DNA from: Candidatus Accumulibacter phosphatis
GTDB taxonomy: Bacteria > Pseudomonadota > Gammaproteobacteria > Burkholderiales > Rhodocyclaceae
NCBI RefSeq assembly: GCF_012939955.1
Contig: NZ_SPMY01000045.1
Location: 1 to 64,000 of the forward strand
DNA length: 64,000 nt
Direction: 5' to 3'
This document shows positions 17,050 to 25,395 of this stretch, piece by piece. The first letter of the stretch is position 1. Every line of letters begins with the position of its first letter. Position numbers and translations under genes: made by a program. The notes beneath the pieces were generated by a model that had not been told where the DNA came from, made no database searches, and saw only the letters and a program-made list of their open reading frames with translations.

Positions 17050-17499
17050 GGAGTCCGTTCTGGCAAAAAGGCAGGCGTATCATAGCCAATTGCCTGGCTT
17101 CAAGCCATACCAGCGGCATCAATGTTGGCCAGGCATCACAGATCCGCGCCGCCAGCTGCTCTGGCCGTTCGGGCGGCGATTCATAAAACAGTCAAATCCC
17201 GAATTTGCCCACTTGCTCAAGGTCGCTGCATGGTGGGTGCCGCTTGCAAGCGTGACGATTGCGCCGAACAGGAAAGGTCAGCTCTGCAAAACCCAAAGAC
17301 GATCCGGCTCGAAGCGACGCTCGGCCCAAACGTCGAAGTCCCTCCAGTGCTGGTTCAGCAGGATTTTGGCTCCGTTCTACGCGAAGAAGGCGCGGCGACC
17401 AACCATCTGTACTTGCTGGTCGATCCTCTGCCCGGTGCAGCCCTGCTCGATCGTGGCGGTCTGCAGATGGACCTTGAAGAGTTGCCCGGGATCCGGGTA

Positions 17500-17781
17500 G
17501 TTATCAGCATGGAGGGGCGGGGGCGGGTGTTCAACAACATCCTTGTCGAGCGGCTCTGGCGCAGCGTCAAGTACGAGGACGTGTACCTCAAGGGCTGTGC
17601 CGCGATGAGCGAATTGATGGTTCGCCTGGCCGAGTACTTTGCCTTCCACAACGGCGAGCGTCCGCACCAGTCGCTGCACAACGCGACCCCTGAATCGTCT
17701 ATCGAACCACCATCGGCGGGCGGCGCCTTCATCCTCGACAAGTTCGACGGCGCGGGTGGGAAAGTTACTTGCGCAACCTAA
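17500..17781 (+). pseudogene. 3' remnant of IS3-family transposase (orfB)
   Basis: The frame reads ISMEGRGRVFNNILVERLWR, SVKYEDVYLKG, then LAEYFAFHNGERPHQSLHNA, the C-terminal part of an IS3 integrase with the last catalytic Glu (VERLWR). The two Asp of the DDE triad and all of orfA are missing. The 340 bases before it (17122-17499) are open but not recognisable as transposase. It marks the downstream border of the TIR/MoxR island, directly after the FGE-sulfatase gene on the opposite strand, and may relate to how the island arrived. Confidence 0.75.
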
Positions 17782-17832
17782 ACCGCGTCTATTTTTGTCT
17801 TGACTTCGGGGTCCACTTTACCCTTCGCTACG

Positions 17833-18981
17833 CTACGGCAGCGTCCTGGCCAGGCGGAAACCCACGCCGCTGCCGCGCCCGCCAGGGGCGCTCCCGAAGC
17901 GATTGGCCGACCGCGCTTTGTACGGATCATCGTCCCAACCCCCGCCGCGCAGGATACGCTGCGAACAGTTTCCGTCGACCCATGCACTACCGTCCCCGGG
18001 TGCATTGCTGTAGTTGCCGTGGTAACAGTCTTCCGTCCATTCCCAGGCATTGCCGAGCATATCGTACAAGCCAAAGGCGTTCGCCTTGAATGACTTGACG
18101 GATGCCGTATACACATTACCGTCCGAACAGTCGGCGAAGACCCATCCTTTCAGCAGCTCCTTCAGCGCGTCCTTCAGGCTGCGATCGGCAACATTGCCGT
18201 AGCTGCAAATTTCATTCGCGCGATCGCCGAAGGCATAGGGTGTCTGGCTGCCGGCGCGGGCCGCGTATTCCCACTCCGCTTCACTGAGCAGTCGGTAGTT
18301 GCGGCCGGTGCGCTGGCTCAGCCACAACGCGTAGGCCCGGGCATCATTCCAGTCGACGCAGACCACCGGATGCTGATCGGTCTGGGTGAAGCCGACACTG
18401 TTCCAGGCGCCTTTCGGATCAACTGCAAAGCCCTTCCCAGTCAACGTCGAGCAAGCGGCTTTGATCTGGTATTTCGTTTCCTTGACGAACGCGGCAAACT
18501 GGCCACGTGTGACCTCGTGTTGCATCACCGCGATCTTCGCGGCGATGGCGACCTCGTGTTGCGGGCCTTCGTCGGGTTTCGGCTCCGCTTCGCCGGCGGC
18601 AGAGCCCATGACAAAGCGGCCGGGTGGGAGGACGACCAGCCAGGGGCAAGACTCGTCCCTGCAGTCGCGGAAAATGCTGCCAGGGGAAAGCTGCCCGGCA
18701 TCGGTGACCGACTGCGCCGAAGCGGGTGACCACTGCCGCACAGCGTCCGGGACGACAAACGGGGCGACGACGCCGGCCAGGGCGAGCAACACCAGCGCCA
18801 GCCCGAAGGCGACCCCGAGTAGTGAGCGTGCTGTCGCCGACTCGCCGCCAGGTAGCGGGTAGAGCAGCGGCAGAATACGGTCGCGCAGGCGCGGAGCCGG
18901 CGCACGGTAGGCTCGCGCTGGCGTGCGGTCCGGCGGCCGCGGAGCGGGCCGATCCAGCTCTTGCGGATCAGGCATGCTCAC
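17833..18981 (-). CDS. Membrane-anchored FGE-sulfatase (SUMF1-like) domain protein
   Basis: 382 residues. An acidic/Pro-rich cytoplasmic N-terminus (about 1-45) is followed by one membrane helix (SLLGVAFGLALVLLALAGVV, about 54-76) and then a formylglycine-generating-enzyme-like domain. This shows FVMGSAAGEAEPKPDEGPQH, PVVCVDWNDARAYALWLS, RLLSEAEWEYAARAG, LYDMLGNAWEWTEDCY and ILRGGGWDD. In conflict systems such domains (related to C-type-lectin-like folds) often act as sensors or effectors rather than sulfatase activators, and no sulfatase is near. The start is GTG 18981, overlapping the TIR gene stop as GTGA; ATG 18975 is possible. It is the last gene of the TIR/MoxR cluster. Confidence 0.85.
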   Translation of the reverse strand: MSMPDPQELDRPAPRPPDRTPARAYRAPAPRLRDRILPLLYPLPGGESATARSLLGVAFGLALVLLALAGVVAPFVVPDAVRQWSPASAQSVTDAGQLSPGSIFRDCRDESCPWLVVLPPGRFVMGSAAGEAEPKPDEGPQHEVAIAAKIAVMQHEVTRGQFAAFVKETKYQIKAACSTLTGKGFAVDPKGAWNSVGFTQTDQHPVVCVDWNDARAYALWLSQRTGRNYRLLSEAEWEYAARAGSQTPYAFGDRANEICSYGNVADRSLKDALKELLKGWVFADCSDGNVYTASVKSFKANAFGLYDMLGNAWEWTEDCYHGNYSNAPGDGSAWVDGNCSQRILRGGGWDDDPYKARSANRFGSAPGGRGSGVGFRLARTLP

Positions 18982-21776
18982 TTGGCGTTCGTCCTTTCGC
19001 CCACCGAGCGGACGATGGCATCGGTCAGGCGGTCGAGGTCGGCGTCGAGACGATCGCCTTGCAAGGGAAACGCGTTGTAGTGGGTCAACTGGCGAATCGA
19101 GGGCGGAAGAGCGGCCGACCCCGGCATGGCGGCACCGTCGAGCAGCACCGGCATGATCGGCTTGCCTGATGCCAGTGCATTCTCGATCTCCTGGACCTGC
19201 CAGCGCGAATCATCAGCAAACGGATTGCGGCCAATGAATACGACGAGGATCTTGGAACGATCCAGCGCGCGCACACTTGCAGCGTCGATATCGGCCTGCC
19301 ATCCGGCACCGACAGGCAGTTCACGGTCGTCCCAGACGCTGGCAAGGCCGAGCCTTGCCACCAACCGCTCGCGTAGCGCTCGCGCGGCAAAAGCTGCCTC
19401 GCTACGACGGTAGCTCAGGAAGACCAGCGTGCCGGATGCTTCGCTTGGCGGCGCGCCGTCTTGTTCGGCCGGCGCCGCGACCGGTTCCGCGCCAAACAGG
19501 CGTGCGCCGACTCGCACGAACCAATTACCGATGACGGCGTAGAAGCGTTCGACGTCGGCATGGGCCGTTCGCCACGCCTGCACGAAGTCCCGGCCCACCC
19601 CTGCCACTTCGCCGGGCAGCGCTCCACTGGCCCACCATTTCAGCCAGATCACCGGGTAGAACTCCGCGACGACGAGAACCGCCAGCCAGCGCAAGGGGTT
19701 GCGGGTCAGTCGCGGGCCCGTCTCGGAACGTACTGCGCGGGCGAAGTCTTCCCCGGCGTCGAGGGTGAGCTCGGTGTCGAAGTCGCCGCGCAGGACGCCG
19801 AGGTAGATCACGTCGCGCAACGGGCTGTCGGGCGGCTCGTTGGCGACCACGCCGGCGAGACCGATGCGCCGGGCGAAGCTGCGCAGCAGAGAGTGCGGCT
19901 GTCGTCGCGTCGGCGCCGCTCCATCACTGGCGACGGTGCCCAGCGATACGCCGAGGGCGATGTCGTCCTGGCCAGCGGCGCGGAACAGCCTGGTGAGCAC
20001 AGCCCGCACCCGCTCGCGTGTCGCCGGCGCGAGGCTCAGGAACAGCGCGCGACGGACCCAGTCGGGCATCATCCCCAGGCGGCACCAGGGAAGTTGCGCT
20101 ATGCCCACCAGGCGCGCTTCGAGGAGGCGCGCGTCCGACGATGCGGCCCCGCTCCTGGCGGCGGATGGCGACGCCTCGCTGAGCTGGTGGGCGAGGTAAG
20201 CCGTGAGATCGGCGGACAGATAGGGGTAGGCCGCGCTGGCCGCCAGCCAGGTGTAGGCCGTCGGGCCGAGGAAGCTGCGCAGTTGTTCAACGAGCGCCAC
20301 CAGCTCGGTCGCGGCCGGCGCTTCGCGTCCGACCCAGCGGCCGATGTCTTCCTCGAGCATCGCTGGCAGCAGCGCCGGTGCGCCAGGCAGCAGGTCGACT
20401 TCCGGCACCTTGCGCTCATCGAACCAGCGCGCTGCCGCCGACAGCATCTCGATCTGCGCCGGCAGCACGAGGAAGCTGTCCACATGCGCCGGCTGGCCTT
20501 CGCCGGCGATGACGTCTTCGGCAAGTCCCCAACTCGCGGGTGGCCGCGGCGTCATCAGCACCCGCCGCGGCCACGGCGCCAGCGCGCCTGGCAGCCAGTC
20601 GTGCAGTTCGCCGGAGGCCTCTTCGATGAAGCTGTGGCCATCGCCCAGCACGATCAGGCCCTGGCCGGCATGCCGGGCGCCGAGGCAAGCCAGCGGCAGA
20701 AACGTCTGCGTCGCGCCCAAACCCCTGCGGTGACGAGTGTGCAGCGGCGCCACCCAGCGCGGGTCGCGGTCGAACTCGTACAAGGCAACCGTAACGCCTT
20801 CAGCGGCGAGGTCGCGCGCCATTGCGGCCGCCCAGTGCGCCTGCTGGTCGTTGCGACCGGCGCGATCGACGAGCAACAGGTATTCGGGCATGGCTGTGGC
20901 CTGGCGATGCACCGGGGAAAACAGGCCGCCTCGTGATGCCGTGGCGCGCGTGCTGGCATTGATGTCGAGGTCTCGACGCTCGCTCGGCCGCGGCTTGCGC
21001 AGGCGGCGTGCTGCGACCCGCAGGGCGGCACGTCGTTCGCCGGAAACAGGGAGGAGCTGGCGGGCGAACACCTGCTGCTCGCGCAAGTTTTCGCCCGTGG
21101 TGATGCGCGCGATCTCCGCCTTGCGGGTACGCCGGACGAACCAGCCGGCCGAAGCGAGCGCCAGGATCAAAGCCGCATAGACCGCCGGATGCATGCCAAA
21201 CAACCAGGGCGAAGCCTGCACTTCCGTTTGGCCGGCGACTTCAATCGGGCCGGCGACCGACTTGATATTCGTGAAAGTGGGCACCTCGATGGTCTTTCCG
21301 AGGGCAGGTGGCGGTTTTTCCGCTTCGACGACCAGGTGCTGTGGCTGAGGTTCCTGCCATTTCTTGTACCCATAATGGACGGCGAGCCCTGACACGGCGA
21401 GCACGACGAACAGCGTCAGCCAAGATCGCAGAGACCATCGTACCGCCAAGAGCGCACGCGGCTGATCAGGGGGCGGCGAGGGCTCGGTGGCAGTTGCGCT
21501 ACCCAGCAATTCGACACCGTGGTCCCAGCGTTGTCGCCAGGACTCAAATACCTGATCGAACAGTTGCTGGTCGCGTGCGCTCTTGCTGACGATAGCCCGC
21601 AGTGCGCCCTGCGCGCAACGCGGGTCGTCGCTCAGGAGCTGGCGATCGTGGGCGGCCTCGATCCACGCTTCGATGTTGAGCCGTGAGCGAAGGTCGAGAT
21701 CCAGCCCGGCCGCCTGCAACTCGGGCAGTAATTGCTCGCGCATGGGATCTAGCCAGGCCGGCGCGACGGATTGCAT
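18978..21776 (-). CDS. Membrane-anchored vWA-like protein with C-terminal TIR domain
   Basis: 932 residues. Residues about 25-90 form a helical module (ALRAIVSKSARDQQLFDQVF) like the N-terminus of CoxE/vWA partners of MoxR ATPases. Two membrane helices follow (about 117-134 and 197-214) with a loop of about 60 residues. Residues about 295-430 resemble a von Willebrand A fold (EYLLLVDRAGRNDQ) with a degenerate metal site: D-x-A-x-x instead of D-x-S-x-S. Residues about 782-932 are a TIR domain (GTLVFLSYRRSEAAFAARAL, then SVWDDRELP), with the likely NADase Glu near residue 863 in RWQVQEIENAL. It lies 6 bases after the MoxR gene. Expected role: effector that destroys NAD or makes a signal when its MoxR partner is triggered. 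This is inferred, not shown. Confidence 0.85.
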   Translation of the reverse strand: MQSVAPAWLDPMREQLLPELQAAGLDLDLRSRLNIEAWIEAAHDRQLLSDDPRCAQGALRAIVSKSARDQQLFDQVFESWRQRWDHGVELLGSATATEPSPPPDQPRALLAVRWSLRSWLTLFVVLAVSGLAVHYGYKKWQEPQPQHLVVEAEKPPPALGKTIEVPTFTNIKSVAGPIEVAGQTEVQASPWLFGMHPAVYAALILALASAGWFVRRTRKAEIARITTGENLREQQVFARQLLPVSGERRAALRVAARRLRKPRPSERRDLDINASTRATASRGGLFSPVHRQATAMPEYLLLVDRAGRNDQQAHWAAAMARDLAAEGVTVALYEFDRDPRWVAPLHTRHRRGLGATQTFLPLACLGARHAGQGLIVLGDGHSFIEEASGELHDWLPGALAPWPRRVLMTPRPPASWGLAEDVIAGEGQPAHVDSFLVLPAQIEMLSAAARWFDERKVPEVDLLPGAPALLPAMLEEDIGRWVGREAPAATELVALVEQLRSFLGPTAYTWLAASAAYPYLSADLTAYLAHQLSEASPSAARSGAASSDARLLEARLVGIAQLPWCRLGMMPDWVRRALFLSLAPATRERVRAVLTRLFRAAGQDDIALGVSLGTVASDGAAPTRRQPHSLLRSFARRIGLAGVVANEPPDSPLRDVIYLGVLRGDFDTELTLDAGEDFARAVRSETGPRLTRNPLRWLAVLVVAEFYPVIWLKWWASGALPGEVAGVGRDFVQAWRTAHADVERFYAVIGNWFVRVGARLFGAEPVAAPAEQDGAPPSEASGTLVFLSYRRSEAAFAARALRERLVARLGLASVWDDRELPVGAGWQADIDAASVRALDRSKILVVFIGRNPFADDSRWQVQEIENALASGKPIMPVLLDGAAMPGSAALPPSIRQLTHYNAFPLQGDRLDADLDRLTDAIVRSVGERTNAK

Positions 21777-21782
21777 CGCCGA

Positions 21783-22790
21783 TCAGCGCGAGGCTGCGGC
21801 GATTATCGGATGGCGCGCGGCGGCCGTCTGATCTTCGGGCGCCTTGACCAGCGTCGCCAGTACGCGCCGGGCGTGCGCCGGCTGCAGCGCTTCGTCCGGT
21901 GAAGCCCCGGGCTCGCGCGACAACGCGGCAACAAAACTCAGGAATTCAGCGGTCGAAGGCCGCTTGCGCAGGTCGTATTCGGGCTTGCGCAGATCGAAGA
22001 ACAGTTGCAATGCCTCTTCAAGCAGGGGGCCGGACTGCACCTTCAGGGCCGCGAGCCGGCGCAGTGCAATCCTGCGCAAGCGGTCGGGGTTGATCGGCTG
22101 CATGTGGTAGAAGATGCAGCGGCGCAGGAAGGCATCGGGCAACTGCTTTTCCGAGTTGCTGGTGATGACGACCACCGGCCGCTGCCTGGCGGCAGCCTTG
22201 ACCTCAAGCCCACCCTGCAGCTCGCGTATGCGAAAGTAATGGCGCTCGATCTCGTTGAGCGCGTCGTTGGGTAGATCGCTCGGGGCCTTGTCGATTTCGT
22301 CGATCAGCACGATGGCTCGGCCAGGACCGCTATACCAGTCAGGGAGCTCGCCGGCCGGAAAGAGCGCTTTTGCCTCGGCGGGCTGAAGACTTTGCACAAC
22401 GGCCTTGCCCAGTGCGCCGAAGTCGATGAAGTTCAACGCGTGCAGGGCGGCGGCGTCCTTGCTGACCTGTGCGGCCTGGAAACGCCCCACATGGTCGAAG
22501 GTGTAGAAGAGGTCCTGCGCAACGCTGGTGGACTTCGTCTCGAACTTGAAGAGCGGGAACCCGAGTTCAAGCGCAAGCTTCTCTGCCAACTGGGTTTTTC
22601 CGGTGCCCGGCTCGCCGGTGAGCAGCAGCGGTTGGTCGAGCAGCAGGGCGGCATTGACGGCATCGCGCAGGCCATCTTCCGCCTCGTAATTCTCCGGGCC
22701 GAAGAAACGGTCGCGATCAATGGACTCAATTTCGACAGGCTGTGCCGGCGCCATGACATCTGGCCGACCTTGAAACCAGTTGCATGACAT
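21783..22790 (-). CDS. MoxR-family AAA+ ATPase
   Basis: 335 residues. Walker A is GEPGTGKT at residues 59-66, Walker B is AIVLIDEIDKAP at about 159-170, sensor 1 lies in VVVITSNSEKQLPD, and the arginine-finger region is DAFLRRCIFYHM. MoxR ATPases act as chaperone-like motors paired with vWA-domain proteins; the adjacent downstream gene encodes just such a vWA-like protein. An insertion around residues 105-150 is longer than in minimal MoxR proteins. It starts 25 bases after the TIR-iSTAND stop on the same strand. The NTP-driven switch of the putative conflict system is its most likely role. Confidence 0.92.
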   Translation of the reverse strand: MSCNWFQGRPDVMAPAQPVEIESIDRDRFFGPENYEAEDGLRDAVNAALLLDQPLLLTGEPGTGKTQLAEKLALELGFPLFKFETKSTSVAQDLFYTFDHVGRFQAAQVSKDAAALHALNFIDFGALGKAVVQSLQPAEAKALFPAGELPDWYSGPGRAIVLIDEIDKAPSDLPNDALNEIERHYFRIRELQGGLEVKAAARQRPVVVITSNSEKQLPDAFLRRCIFYHMQPINPDRLRRIALRRLAALKVQSGPLLEEALQLFFDLRKPEYDLRKRPSTAEFLSFVAALSREPGASPDEALQPAHARRVLATLVKAPEDQTAAARHPIIAAASR

Positions 22791-22815
22791 CGGCGACTAC
22801 TCCTTGTTGATTGGC

Positions 22816-24234
22816 TTAGGGGTGATGGAACCACTGGCGCGCGACTTCGGCGAAGGTACGCATGGGCCAGGAACTGCGGCCGGTGGGTAGCGCCTTGGTG
22901 AGCATTTCGATGTCGTCGATCAGCTTGCCGTTCACATCATCGTGAAACGACCAGTTACTAATGTCCGTCTCGACCAGCTCGGGCAGTGAACCGAGCATTG
23001 ACGCCTGGACGCCGCCCGTTGCAACGGCCTGATCGATCACGGACTGAAACGTCGACGCGAGACGCGCGCGGGCATCTGCCGGTGCGGCGGCCTCGCGAAT
23101 AAGGTTGATTGCGACCACGAGCATTGTTCTCTGGCCCAGCGGCGGACAGGCACTCAAAACGGCCAGTAGCCCTTCGAGAGATCTCTGTGCGTGTTCCTCC
23201 TCGCAACTGTCGGAACAGTCGACCCACAGCAGAGTGGGATGTGCGCGGGTGAGATGCGCCTCGAATGCCTCCGCCTCCGACGCCAGCGGATGCGGACAAA
23301 GCACATCGGCCAGCTCGCGCACGAAGCGCTGCCGCGCGAGTTCGACGGAGGACAACGCAGCAGCTGTCGCTGCCGGCCACCTGAAAGGCTTGAAATGGCC
23401 GAGCGACAGGCCCATTTCCTCGAAGCCCAGAGACTTGACGATCTCTTGCCGTCGCATACGCTCCACCCACTTGCCCAGACAGTCGTCGGCACGCCCTTCG
23501 CTTACCAGCACCAGCGGACGAACGAAGCTCGTCTTACGCCATGCCAGCAGCGTGGCGATCAGCGCGTCGTGCTGTTCGCCGCGGTCGCAAAGGTAAGGAA
23601 GATGGCTGGCTTGGATGGCCAAGGGCTTGGCGGTGGAAACCACAGGTTCGCTACTCTGCCTAGTCTCGGGTGCAGCAAAAACCGGGTGGCTATCGGCGAG
23701 AAGGGACTCTTCGATCTGCTCGCCGACTGTGACCCAAGCGTCGCTGGCGAAGCGCCAGTGGTTGATTGGCTTCAAGCCCCATCGTTGACCCGCTGCCGTC
23801 GTAGTCAACTTTTGCGGGAGACACTGATACTCCTCCAATGCGATCGCCTGGCCATCTACCTCCACCGAGAAGTCCTTCAGATTGACCTTGTGACGCGCGA
23901 CCCCGATCACTTTCACATGCGGCTCGAGCTTCCGACGTTCCAGCATGCGCTTCAATTCGACGTCACGGCAAAACGACGAAGCGTGGAAAGACGTGCTCAT
24001 CAGGACGACAAAGACGTTGGCAGAATTAACCGCGGCGATGATCTTGGCTTTCCATTCGTCTCCGGCCATCAGCCGATTGTCCCCCTGGCAATCGAGGAAC
24101 ACTGCCGAGTCCCCTAGCCTCCGACACATTGCCTCGAGAACTTCGTTCAGCCTATAGGCGGCAGAGTAGTCGGCGTGACAGTATGAAACGAATATTCTTC
24201 GCCCGGCGATCTGTTTGATATTCGCTTTTGCCAT
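22816..24234 (-). CDS. TIR domain protein with iSTAND-like module
   Basis: 472 residues from ATG 24234. Residues about 11-150 are a TIR/SEFIR-type domain: RRIFVSYCHADYSAAYRLNE, SAVFLDCQGDNRLMAGDEW, VFVVLMSTSF and a candidate catalytic Glu at about residue 93 in FCRDVELKRML. From about residue 210 comes an LPYLCDRGEQ motif followed by LVLVSEG and a long alpha/beta region. This fits the inactive-STAND (iSTAND) domains described in NTP-dependent bacterial conflict systems. No Walker A is visible, consistent with 'inactive'. It precedes moxR by 25 bases. I infer that this protein links sensing to a TIR output. The iSTAND name is from memory of the motif and should be tested by profile search. Confidence 0.82.
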   Translation of the reverse strand: MAKANIKQIAGRRIFVSYCHADYSAAYRLNEVLEAMCRRLGDSAVFLDCQGDNRLMAGDEWKAKIIAAVNSANVFVVLMSTSFHASSFCRDVELKRMLERRKLEPHVKVIGVARHKVNLKDFSVEVDGQAIALEEYQCLPQKLTTTAAGQRWGLKPINHWRFASDAWVTVGEQIEESLLADSHPVFAAPETRQSSEPVVSTAKPLAIQASHLPYLCDRGEQHDALIATLLAWRKTSFVRPLVLVSEGRADDCLGKWVERMRRQEIVKSLGFEEMGLSLGHFKPFRWPAATAAALSSVELARQRFVRELADVLCPHPLASEAEAFEAHLTRAHPTLLWVDCSDSCEEEHAQRSLEGLLAVLSACPPLGQRTMLVVAINLIREAAAPADARARLASTFQSVIDQAVATGGVQASMLGSLPELVETDISNWSFHDDVNGKLIDDIEMLTKALPTGRSSWPMRTFAEVARQWFHHP

Positions 24235-24378
24235 CGATTTGGAATAGCGTGGGTGACAATCAATTGTAGTCCTGATGATCAAGCGCGCCCAGTTCCTCCT
24301 CAATCCAAAAAAACGCCGACACCGTTCCTCCTCATCGCCCTCGGTCGGCTCTACGAGAAGAAGCTACGGCTGCCAATA

Positions 24379-25395
24379 TCAGCTCGGTTCGGGTTCGGAT
24401 CCGGGTTCGATGCGTTCAAGGATGGCGGCGGCCAGGGCCGCGAAGTCGGTCCTGGCGTCTCTCACTGCATAGGAATGGCTGCCGATGGCGCCATCGGCGG
24501 TGCTGAGCTGGAAAATCGGTTTGCGTACTTCCTGAGCCATGGGCACGAGGCTGCGGTAATGCTTCAGCTTGGCGAGGCAGTTGTCATCGCTGGGCTTGCT
24601 CGTCACCGAAACGCGGTCGCTCAAGACAGCCTGTTGATAGGTAGATGGAATTCGGTCGGCCCACTTGCCATACGCTTTGACGGGACGGGAAAGACGCTCG
24701 CTGTGCTGCATGAGGATGTAGCCGACGGGTTGCATGCTGCCCGCAGGCAGCGCGAAAGCCGGAGCGACCCAGTTGTCCACGCGCTTCTTCCAATCCTGGC
24801 GCCATGCCTGTAGCGTTGGACCGAGGTTGCGCAGACCTTGCAGCGAGAACAGGTCGGCCGCCAGTGGTATCACGACATGATCCGTGCCGATCAGCGCCGA
24901 GCGATTGATGGCGCCGAGGTTGGGGCCGACATCCGCCAGGATGATGTCTGCGCTATGCTGCCGGGCAGCCATTTGGGCGACCTGCCAGAAAGACGACAAG
25001 ATGCGGAACGGACGATAGAGGTTCCTGGAACCAAGCGCATTGGGCCATTCCTGCGACAGGAAGTCCTCGAAGCCCGCCAGCCCGAGATCGCCTGGCACGA
25101 GATGCAGGCGCGAGCTGATGGCCTGGGTTTGTGGAACGAGAATGTCGCCAGTTTCCATCAGCGGTCGGATGCACTGATAGATCGTGCTGGTTCGCCGGGA
25201 AGTATCGTCAGTGTCCCAGAGAACCTCGAGATCCTCTTCCGGCAGGAAGGCCGAAGTGAGGTTGGCCTGCGGATCGAGGTCGATCGCCAGGACGCGCTTG
25301 CCCATTTCCGCGAGCATCCATGCCAGATGGAAGACAAGGGAAGTTTTCCCCACCCGCCCCTTGCTGTTGAAGAAAGTAAGAACAGGGACGCTCAT
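24379..25395 (-). CDS. ParA/MinD-like ATPase of the TIR/MoxR cluster
   Basis: 338 residues. The deviant Walker A is FNSKGRVGKTSLVFHLAW (residues about 9-26). It has the ParA signature Lys but Arg where Gly is usual (K-G-R-V-G-K-T). Walker A' is VLAIDLDPQANLT, and Walker B is in DIILADVGPNLGAINRSAL. No ParB-like gene or parS-like array is nearby, so plasmid partition is unlikely. A role in the neighbouring conflict system, or in placing the AlbA_2 protein, is more plausible. Its ATG overlaps the upstream stop as ATGA. A 144-base gap, with an A7 run, separates it from the TIR-iSTAND gene, so that gene may have its own promoter. Confidence 0.85.
   Translation of the reverse strand: MSVPVLTFFNSKGRVGKTSLVFHLAWMLAEMGKRVLAIDLDPQANLTSAFLPEEDLEVLWDTDDTSRRTSTIYQCIRPLMETGDILVPQTQAISSRLHLVPGDLGLAGFEDFLSQEWPNALGSRNLYRPFRILSSFWQVAQMAARQHSADIILADVGPNLGAINRSALIGTDHVVIPLAADLFSLQGLRNLGPTLQAWRQDWKKRVDNWVAPAFALPAGSMQPVGYILMQHSERLSRPVKAYGKWADRIPSTYQQAVLSDRVSVTSKPSDDNCLAKLKHYRSLVPMAQEVRKPIFQLSTADGAIGSHSYAVRDARTDFAALAAAILERIEPGSEPEPS

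Noticed and set aside
17833-18981. Genuine formylglycine-generating enzyme activating a sulfatase
   Set aside because: No sulfatase in the window and the gene is coupled to a TIR protein; a conflict-system role is more likely, though activity cannot be excluded by eye.
24253-24813. Plus-strand ORF between the TIR and ParA genes
   Set aside because: Mostly antisense to the ParA-like gene; only about 140 bases are intergenic.
24379-25395. Plasmid partition (ParA) as evidence of an integrated plasmid
   Set aside because: No ParB, replication initiator or iteron array nearby; context is a defence cluster.
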